DNA of 8,386 nt from Bacillota bacterium (GTDB taxonomy: Bacteria > Bacillota > Clostridia > Lachnospirales > Lachnospiraceae): contig JAGFXQ010000138.1 in NCBI GenBank assembly GCA_017861355.1, forward strand, positions 1-8,386, given 5' to 3'. The position numbers and the translations under genes are program-made. The notes beneath the pieces are model-generated. The model had not been told where the DNA came from and did no database searches. It worked only from the letters and a program-made list of their open reading frames with translations. This document shows positions 1-4,044 of this stretch, in pieces (the stretch's first letter is position 1; each line of letters opens with the position of its first letter).

Positions 1-671
1 GCAAGCTCCGGATAGTAATCTTCCATTCCTTCTTCACGATAAAGCATAGCCGATGTACGAATTATATAGAGATAGGACTTTAGATTCTCTTCATCGGATC
101 CCAGATAAGCATTCAGACTATCCAATAACAGATCAAAGTACTTCTGTTTTGTGATACGAATCGGTAATTGTCCAATGATTTCTCTGATTTTCTCATTTAT
201 TATGAAGTTGTCCTCATCCGCAAAGATATAACGCAATATTTCCTTCTCAAATTCTATCTCATCCACCGGTTCCGACTTCTCTTTAAAGCGATATTCCAAG
301 CGGTTGATTACATATTCATAGATCTGGAAGATGTCTGTGTAAACGGTCAGCATGTTCATTCTCTTGCTGATTTCTTTACGGAGATCATCCGCCTCACGGA
401 TAGCCTTCTCTCTGACAGCTCCGCTACAGGGTGAAATCAAATGATTCTTAACCATTTGATTCAACTGGGTGACTGCTGCTTTCGCTTCCTTGCTCCAGGT
501 ATCCTCTTCATCCAAGTATGCTTCATAAAACGCATAATAGTGAAGTACCAATCGGACTTCTGCATAGGTTTGATAATAGTCCGCCATGTAATTTAAAAGC
601 TGAGGAATATTCTCCTGTAGCTGCTTTCCGCTGCGAATCTCCTGGCTCAAGTTTTTTATTTTTTTATTCAT
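1..671 (-). CDS. Hypothetical helical protein, N-terminal part (runs off left edge)
   Basis: I do not recognise a named family. An uninterrupted frame of 223 complete codons begins with ATG at 671 and continues past the left end without a stop, so the C-terminus is missing. The product begins MNKKIKNLSQEIRSGK and is charged, rich in Glu, Lys, Tyr and Leu, and predicted by eye to be almost all alpha-helical. It has no signal peptide or membrane segment and one Cys (residue 82). Tyr-rich helices lie at about 25-53 and 108-128, and a Lys/Arg-containing stretch LPIRITKQKYFD at 169-180. The ribosome site is weak (AGGAACAGGATGG about 9 bases before the ATG). The gene is on the same strand as the rhomboid-like gene but 233 bases downstream of it, with hairpins and a weak possible promoter between them, so it is probably a separate unit. 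It is probably cytoplasmic; function unknown. Confidence 0.8.
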   Translation of the reverse strand, partial: MNKKIKNLSQEIRSGKQLQENIPQLLNYMADYYQTYAEVRLVLHYYAFYEAYLDEEDTWSKEAKAAVTQLNQMVKNHLISPCSGAVREKAIREADDLRKEISKRMNMLTVYTDIFQIYEYVINRLEYRFKEKSEPVDEIEFEKEILRYIFADEDNFIINEKIREIIGQLPIRITKQKYFDLLLDSLNAYLGSDEENLKSYLYIIRTSAMLYREEGMEDYYPEL

Positions 672-698
672 CTTTGTGTACCATCCTGTTCCTGTCTT

Positions 699-728
699 AT
701 TCTATAGTTTGCAAAAGAGTAATGTCAT
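699..728 (-). promoter_or_regulatory. Possible weak promoter for the partial left-edge gene
   Basis: Read on the minus strand, a -35-like TGACAT/ATGACA (723-728) lies 18 bases before a -10-like TAGAAT (699-704). This would start transcription near 692, about 20 bases before the ATG at 671. Both boxes depart from consensus, so this is only a candidate. Confidence 0.3.
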
Positions 729-792
729 CTCCTCTGTTTGTATCTATGAAATCAATCCAATCACCTTTCCTACATTGTTTTTACTCGTAAGA

Positions 793-887
793 AAGGGATG
801 CAACAAAACATTCAATTTACACGCATTGGGGCCCTGTGATCGGATACATCCTCAATGATTGAGATTATTTGTTTTGCAACATCCCTT
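793..887 (-). terminator. Imperfect long hairpin after the rhomboid-like gene, possible terminator
   Basis: The arms AAGGGATGTTGCAAAAC (minus strand, 887 to 871) and GTTTTGTTGCATCCCTT (809 to 793) pair as 8 bp, a 3x3 internal loop, then 6 bp. The 61-base loop contains smaller palindromes: CTCAATGATTGAG (851-863), GGATACATCC (842-851) and GGGCCC (829-834). On the minus strand the 3' arm runs into CCCTTTCTT, a poor T-run. It lies 18 bases past the rhomboid-like stop codon and so may end that transcript, or it may be a degenerate intergenic repeat. The 233-base gap 672-904 holds nothing else that I can support apart from the weak promoter. Confidence 0.4.
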
Positions 888-904
888 GATCCTGATTATT
901 TCTG

Positions 905-1777
905 CTAATTTTGGCTGTTTTTTACGTGTTCGTGTGTAAATAAATGATCCATACAATATTCATAATTACCGTCACATTTAGAGCAGAAACGGAATTCCAA
1001 CTGATCATTGTCTAACTCTGTCCTTCCGCATACTGCACATTTATGTCTTGTGATTACATTCTTACCACGAAATTGTGTAACATTGCCACTGTTTTTGCCT
1101 TCGTGCATCTGTTTGCGATAAGTTGCTTTACGCTTATATTCACTCGGCGAGATCCGTCGATAATTCCTAGTGGCAAAGAAAAAGATAAGAAAGCTTCCAA
1201 AGGATACAATCAGCGGAATAATCATGATTGCTTGACCACTTACAATATACTTGAAAACCGTATAGATATAGATTGCTCCCTGGAGCCAGGCAATATATTT
1301 TGCTTTAATTGGAATCAGGAAGTAAAGTCTGAATTCCATATTCGGATAGGTAGCAGCAAAAGCAAAGAACATCATCCCACAGATAAAGTCTAACCCCGGT
1401 GAAATACTCACTCCGGTAATCATAAATGTAATCAGGGCTGATAAAATATTAAACAAAATACTTGTGAAGAAAAACAAGTTGAAGCGAAATGCTCCCCAGG
1501 TATTCTCTAATGCATTGCCGATAATGTAATATACATAGACCGATATAGCCCAGAATAGAATACCTTGCATGGAACTGATGGGAATAATCCAGGTAATAAT
1601 TCTCCAGACCTGTCCCTTCATGATAGACGGAAAATCCAAGCTTAAAAAATATGCCATTGCATTATTGGGCAGTATTCCAAGTGCCAGACCCAGGATAAAA
1701 ATACCAACAATATATTTCATCAGATTCGGTATGGCATATCTACCGAATCTGCGCTCAAGTCGATTTAAAAATTTCAC
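905..1777 (-). CDS. Rhomboid-fold membrane protein lacking protease catalytic motif, with C-terminal zinc ribbon
   Basis: A protein of 290 residues with about six hydrophobic segments (roughly 21-47, 70-87, 98-121, 126-144, 150-177 and 183-202). It keeps rhomboid landmarks: a WR motif in the first loop (GQVWRIITW, 55-63) and GNALENTWGAFRF (87-99). The place where rhomboid proteases carry GxSG, just before a YPN turn, reads GLDF (128-131), and no His is seen in the last membrane segment, so it is probably not a serine protease (inference). The tail is cytosolic-looking and basic, then has C247-x2-C250 and C265-x2-C268, followed by C275, H278, H282 and H284, enough ligands for one or two zinc ions. 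The start is GTG, supported by GGAGG 7 bases upstream (1785-1789); no ATG there fits better. It lies 39 bases after corA with no terminator between, so it is likely co-transcribed. Partner or substrate unknown. Confidence 0.85.
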   Translation of the reverse strand: MKFLNRLERRFGRYAIPNLMKYIVGIFILGLALGILPNNAMAYFLSLDFPSIMKGQVWRIITWIIPISSMQGILFWAISVYVYYIIGNALENTWGAFRFNLFFFTSILFNILSALITFMITGVSISPGLDFICGMMFFAFAATYPNMEFRLYFLIPIKAKYIAWLQGAIYIYTVFKYIVSGQAIMIIPLIVSFGSFLIFFFATRNYRRISPSEYKRKATYRKQMHEGKNSGNVTQFRGKNVITRHKCAVCGRTELDNDQLEFRFCSKCDGNYEYCMDHLFTHEHVKNSQN

Positions 1778-1816
1778 GAAATAACCTCCATTTAGTATCT
1801 TTGCTGCAGTGAATTC

Positions 1817-2752
1817 CTAGAATACTTTCTTCTTCCGGAATACAAATACGATAATCGCCGATAATATCAAGGCTGCCAATACAATAAAATAAAAGCCGTA
1901 AGGATTATCCTTGCCCGGAATATTTACAAAGTTCATACCATAAAAGCTTGCTATCATGGTAGGAATGGAAAGTACAATGGTAATTGCAGCTAATAATTTC
2001 ATTACAAGATTCTGATTATTGGAAATAATTGAAGCAAAGGTACCCATAATTCCGGTCAAAATGCCATTATAGATATTCGCCATCTCAATCGCCTGCTTAT
2101 TCTCGATAATCAGGTCCTCCAGAAGATCTTCATCCTCCGGATAATGCTTGATTGTCTCAAGTTTTAACATCTTCTCAAATACCACTTCGTTCGAACGAAG
2201 TGAGGTAGTGAAGTACACCAGACTCTTCTCTAATTCCAGCAAATCGATCAATTCTCTGTTCTGTGTAGAGATGTGGAGCTTTCGCTCAATCTCCTCACTC
2301 TTACGGTCAATGGTTCGCAGATGCTGTAGAAATGTGGATGCATTCCGGTACAGAATCTGAAGAATAAACCGGGTCTTCTTATAGGTATAAAAATCCCGTA
2401 CTCTTCCGTCAATAAAGCATTTCAATACCGAGGTTTCTTCTAAGCAAACCGTGATTAAATAATCTTTTGCTACGATAATTCCTAACGGGATTGTAACATA
2501 ACGATCCTTATTATTTCTCTTTTCCAGGGAGGGTATATCTACTAAGATTAATGTGTAATTCTCCTCCACTTCAATTCTTGCTCGTTCCTCTTCATCCAAA
2601 GGCGCTCTGAGATGATCAACCTCAATTCCTGTGGCTTCTGCAATCTCCATCAATTCAGTTGCAGACGGATCTGTCATTGCGATCCAGCAACCTTCTGTTA
2701 TTTCAGTCAAGCGCTGTAACGCACCTTCTGTTGTTCTAAAAATATCGATCAT
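1817..2752 (-). CDS. corA: CorA-family magnesium/divalent cation channel
   Basis: A 311-residue inner-membrane channel of the CorA family, which moves Mg2+ (some members Co2+, Ni2+ or Zn2+) as homopentamers. The N-terminal 240 residues form the soluble alpha/beta domain and the long charged stalk helix. Two membrane helices follow at about 251-271 and 286-304, with the diagnostic pore-mouth YGMNF at 271-275. The loop NIPGKDNPYG lies between the helices, and the chain ends with a basic tail RKKKVF, as in other CorA proteins. Length and architecture are normal. The ATG at 2752 is set by AAAGGAG six bases upstream (2759-2765). It is the first gene of a leftward unit with the rhomboid-like gene, driven by the promoter at 2957-2985 through a leader of about 200 bases whose terminal hairpin overlaps the ribosome site. 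The family call is firm; the transported ion cannot be read from sequence alone. Confidence 0.95.
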   Translation of the reverse strand: MIDIFRTTEGALQRLTEITEGCWIAMTDPSATELMEIAEATGIEVDHLRAPLDEEERARIEVEENYTLILVDIPSLEKRNNKDRYVTIPLGIIVAKDYLITVCLEETSVLKCFIDGRVRDFYTYKKTRFILQILYRNASTFLQHLRTIDRKSEEIERKLHISTQNRELIDLLELEKSLVYFTTSLRSNEVVFEKMLKLETIKHYPEDEDLLEDLIIENKQAIEMANIYNGILTGIMGTFASIISNNQNLVMKLLAAITIVLSIPTMIASFYGMNFVNIPGKDNPYGFYFIVLAALILSAIIVFVFRKKKVF

Positions 2753-2758
2753 AGTATG

Positions 2759-2790
2759 CTCCTTTCCACTGCACGATAAGCAGTGGAAGG
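2759..2790 (-). promoter_or_regulatory. Hairpin covering the corA ribosome-binding site
   Basis: In the leftward mRNA TTCCACTGC (2788 to 2780) pairs perfectly with GCAGTGGAA (2772 to 2764) around a 7-base loop. Two more G-C pairs (2789-2790 with 2761-2762) form if one A is bulged. The 3' arm includes most of the Shine-Dalgarno AAAGGAG (2765 to 2759), which would hide it from ribosomes. No T-run follows, so it is not an intrinsic terminator. A sequestering role is inferred; the base pairing is read directly. Confidence 0.65.
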
Positions 2791-2833
2791 TAAGCTTGTC
2801 TAACGTTAAGGTGGAATATCACCGTTCGCATTC

Positions 2834-2914
2834 TTACAATCTGCTGCTTATTGCAGTCCCTATTATGTTGTATTTACTGCTACCCATATGCCTACTATCA
2901 GGGCCGGCTTCCAT
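2834..2914 (-). CDS. Possible leader peptide in the corA leader (26 codons)
   Basis: A short frame from ATG (2914) to TAA (2834) encodes MEAGPDSRHMGSSKY and so on, ending AISSRL. An AAAAAGGA lies about 10 bases before the ATG; an in-frame ATG seven codons upstream (2935) lacks a ribosome site. It is entirely inside the transcribed corA leader, and its last codons overlap the ATAAGCAG segment that could compete with the ribosome-site hairpin, so translation of it could affect corA expression. Short open frames arise easily by chance, and no homology can be tested here. Confidence 0.22.
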   Translation of the reverse strand: MEAGPDSRHMGSSKYNIIGTAISSRL

Positions 2915-2956
2915 CCTTACCACATCCTTTTTCATGTTTTTGTATAACTCAAAACA

Positions 2957-2985
2957 ATTATATGTTTTTATGCTATCTTTGTCAA
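2957..2985 (-). promoter_or_regulatory. Consensus sigma-A promoter of corA
   Basis: On the minus strand TTGACA (2985 to 2980), a 17-base spacer and TATAAT (2962 to 2957) match the consensus perfectly. The sequence upstream is A/T-rich (2986-3020) and resembles an UP element. Transcription would start near 2950. Confidence 0.88.
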
Positions 2986-3038
2986 ACAAAACAAAATGTA
3001 AATATCATTAAAAAACCATGAAAAATTCATAATATTTT

Positions 3039-3179
3039 GTAACTATTCAGGCCAGCAGAATATATAAAAACAGACCGTGAAAGTTTACTTTCTAAGGGCT
3101 GTATTTATATATTTCTATTGGATTAATCCAATAGAGTGAGGAAATCCGCAGGATTTTCGAGCCTGGCCTGAATAGTTAC
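3039..3179. repeat. Inverted-repeat (MITE-like) element, copy A
   Basis: This 141-base non-coding element is bounded by a perfect 17-bp terminal inverted repeat, GTAACTATTCAGGCCAG (3039-3055) and its complement (3163-3179). Inside are a hairpin GAAAG-TTTA-CTTTC enclosed by CAG/CTG (3071-3101), a perfect 20-base palindrome CTATTGGATTAATCCAATAG (3115-3134) and a small stem GAAATCC/GGATTTT (3141-3156). The flanks AATATTTT (3031-3038) and AATATTTC (3180-3187) may be a target duplication of 7-8 bases, or may simply extend the termini. It lies between the corA promoter and the LysM-gene terminator. A diverged copy in the opposite orientation lies at 3681-3915. There is no transposase, so any movement would need help in trans. 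Confidence 0.85.
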
Positions 3180-3206
3180 AATATTTCCTATGTAACCAAG
3201 GATCCG

Positions 3207-3249
3207 GCTCCCCAAAAAATACGGAATAAAACGTTGTTTTCCGGGGAGC
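3207..3249 (-). terminator. Terminator of the LysM gene
   Basis: Ten bases past the stop codon, the minus strand forms GCTCCCC (3249 to 3243) paired with GGGGAGC (3213 to 3207). Nested within it is CGGAAAAC/GTTTTATTCCG (one bulge), followed by TATTTTTT. The inner hairpin plus T-run is a leftward intrinsic terminator; the outer stem would close around it. No T-run follows on the plus strand. Confidence 0.65.
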
Positions 3250-3259
3250 TTCCTTATGA

Positions 3260-3592
3260 TCATTCTTGTTCGACAATCGGAACACTTATGGTGGTACCCG
3301 GCATCAGATATATTTCGTCCATCTTATTCTCCTGCATTAAATCTGCCAAATTGATATTATGTTTCTTAAGTATACTTCCTAAGGTATCTCCTTCTTCAAC
3401 GAGATAGGGAGAATAATTCTTATAATTATTGCTTGGTACACTGATTGGAATACATAGTATATCACCAACCATCAGATTGTATACATTTACTGTCGGATTT
3501 GCAGTCATGATCGCATTAAGTCCGGTATTAAATTGTTTGCTGATTGTATACAGCGTATCCCCTTTCTTAACTGCATAGTTATTACAATACAT
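3260..3592 (-). CDS. Small protein of two LysM domains
   Basis: A 110-residue protein made almost only of two LysM modules, which bind N-acetylglucosamine-containing glycans such as peptidoglycan. LysM1 spans about 6-50 (YAVKKGDTLYTISKQFN ... NLMVGDILCIPI) and LysM2 about 62-106 (YLVEEGDTLGSILKKHN ... YLMPGTTISVPI). No signal peptide, membrane segment or catalytic domain is present, and two Cys occur (3 and 47). The frame is open ten codons further upstream, but I place the start at the ATG at 3592 because GGAAGGAG lies 7 bases before it and a promoter fits at 3632-3661. The added upstream residues would cover that ribosome site. Lack of a secretion signal suggests a role inside the mother cell, such as spore-coat or cortex association as with SafA-like LysM proteins (inference), or non-classical export. 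Single-gene unit with its own terminator, flanked by the two inverted-repeat copies. Confidence 0.9.
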   Translation of the reverse strand: MYCNNYAVKKGDTLYTISKQFNTGLNAIMTANPTVNVYNLMVGDILCIPISVPSNNYKNYSPYLVEEGDTLGSILKKHNINLADLMQENKMDEIYLMPGTTISVPIVEQE

Positions 3593-3631
3593 AACCGTGC
3601 TCCTTCCCATAGCAATGAACATCTTCTACCT

Positions 3632-3661
3632 ATTATATTCTGCATTAGAAAAAAGGTTCAA
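3632..3661 (-). promoter_or_regulatory. Promoter of the LysM gene
   Basis: On the minus strand TTGAAC (3661 to 3656), an 18-base spacer and TATAAT (3637 to 3632) give a start near 3625, about 33 bases before the chosen ATG at 3592. The -35 box lies about 20 bases from the end of repeat copy B. This is a sigma-A type site; no sporulation-sigma motif was identified. Confidence 0.7.
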
Positions 3662-3680
3662 CAATAGGATTAAATATTGT

Positions 3681-3915
3681 ATAACTATTCAGGCCAGGCA
3701 CGTAAATCCTATGGATTTCCTCGCTGTATTGATTAATCCAACCGGAAGAAGCACGCTACGCGAGCTTCTCCGGTTCGCGTGCACGTTCGCATTATGCAAG
3801 CAAGCTTGCAATGCTCACTTTGCTTTCGCGCAAATAGAAATATTTACAAACAGTCCTTAGAAAGTAAACTTTCACGGTCTGATTTATAAATATTTCTGCC
3901 AGCTTGAATAGTTAC
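3681..3915. repeat. Inverted-repeat (MITE-like) element, copy B, inverted relative to copy A
   Basis: The ends are TAACTATTCAGGCCAG (3682-3697) and the diverged complement CTGCCAGCTTGAATAGTTAC (3896-3915). Read on the minus strand it follows copy A block for block: the CAGACCGTGAAAGTTTAC hairpin (complement at 3851-3881), AAATATTTCTATT, GGATTAATC, GAGGAAATCC and GCCTGGCCTGAATAGTTA. Copy B carries about 92 extra bases (3742-3833) where copy A has its central palindrome. It fills the gap between the divergent LysM and activase promoters. No clear target duplication remains (left flank AATATTGT, right flank CAAATTTT). Confidence 0.8.
3742..3833. repeat. Hairpin-rich GC insert within repeat copy B
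   Basis: This block is absent from copy A and much richer in G+C than its surroundings. It holds two strong stems. CCGGAAGAAGC (3742-3752) pairs with GCTTCTCCGG (3764-3773) with one bulge. GCATT-at-GCAAGC (3789-3801) pairs with GCTTGC-AATGC (3804-3814). GTGCAC and two CGCG sites are also present. It may be a nested repeat or a longer variant of the element. No coding frame is supported. Confidence 0.6.
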
Positions 3916-3968
3916 CAAATTTTAAGATTTATTTTATGATTTGTTCTCTTTTCTATGAAATAATGCAG

Positions 3969-3997
3969 TTGAACTTACAGGATATGTATCGTATAAT
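3969..3997 (+). promoter_or_regulatory. Promoter of the large activase gene
   Basis: TTGAAC (3969-3974), a 17-base spacer and TATAAT (3992-3997) predict a start near 4004 and a leader of about 54 bases. The leader holds a short hairpin AAAGCT/AGCTTT (4002-4007 with 4022-4027) and a tandem GCTTTATA (4023-4030, 4036-4043). The promoter lies 54 bases outside the right end of repeat copy B. Confidence 0.85.
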
Positions 3998-4044
3998 ATA
4001 GAAAGCTTATTTTGGGGCACCAGCTTTATACGGTCGCTTTATAA

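Larger units (their letters stand above)
2753..2950 (-). promoter_or_regulatory. Long structured 5' leader of corA (candidate cis-regulatory RNA)
   Basis: The distance from the predicted start (near 2950) to the corA ATG is about 198 bases, far longer than a simple leader. It holds CTGC-AATAA-GCAG (2856 to 2844), GGTG/CACC (about 2821-2808) and the ribosome-site hairpin. The 8-mer ATAAGCAG (2851 to 2844) is perfectly complementary to CTGCTTAT (2783 to 2776), which contains the loop and part of the 5' arm of that hairpin, so two mutually exclusive folds are possible. I looked for the conserved M-box (Mg2+ riboswitch) blocks and did not see them, nor those of the Mn2+ or TPP classes. Ligand or mechanism unknown. 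Confidence 0.45.

Noticed and set aside
168..434. Open frame on the plus strand
   Set aside because: It is antisense to the continuous left-edge minus-strand gene, has no ribosome site, and the minus frame gives a far more protein-like product.
2753..2950. Known M-box (Mg2+) riboswitch in the corA leader
   Set aside because: The length and gene are suitable, but the conserved GUUAGGUGAGGCUCC-like and GCUGCC-like blocks are not visible. Only a covariance search could settle it, so I leave the class unnamed.
2631..3011. Plus-strand open frame with a hydrophobic C-terminal half
   Set aside because: It overlaps the start of corA, its leader and its consensus promoter on the other strand, and lacks a ribosome site; the hydrophobic run reflects T-rich leader sequence.
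3597..3860. Plus-strand open frame of 87 codons
   Set aside because: It runs through the LysM promoter and repeat copy B, including its palindromic insert, and has no ribosome site.
3039..3915. CRISPR array
   Set aside because: There are only two copies, in opposite orientation, with a gene between them; no regular spacers or cas genes.
4002..4043. Small hairpin and tandem GCTTTATA in the activase leader as a riboswitch
   Set aside because: The leader is only about 54 bases, the stem is 6 bp and A/T-rich, and the ribosome site is free; no support for a regulatory fold.
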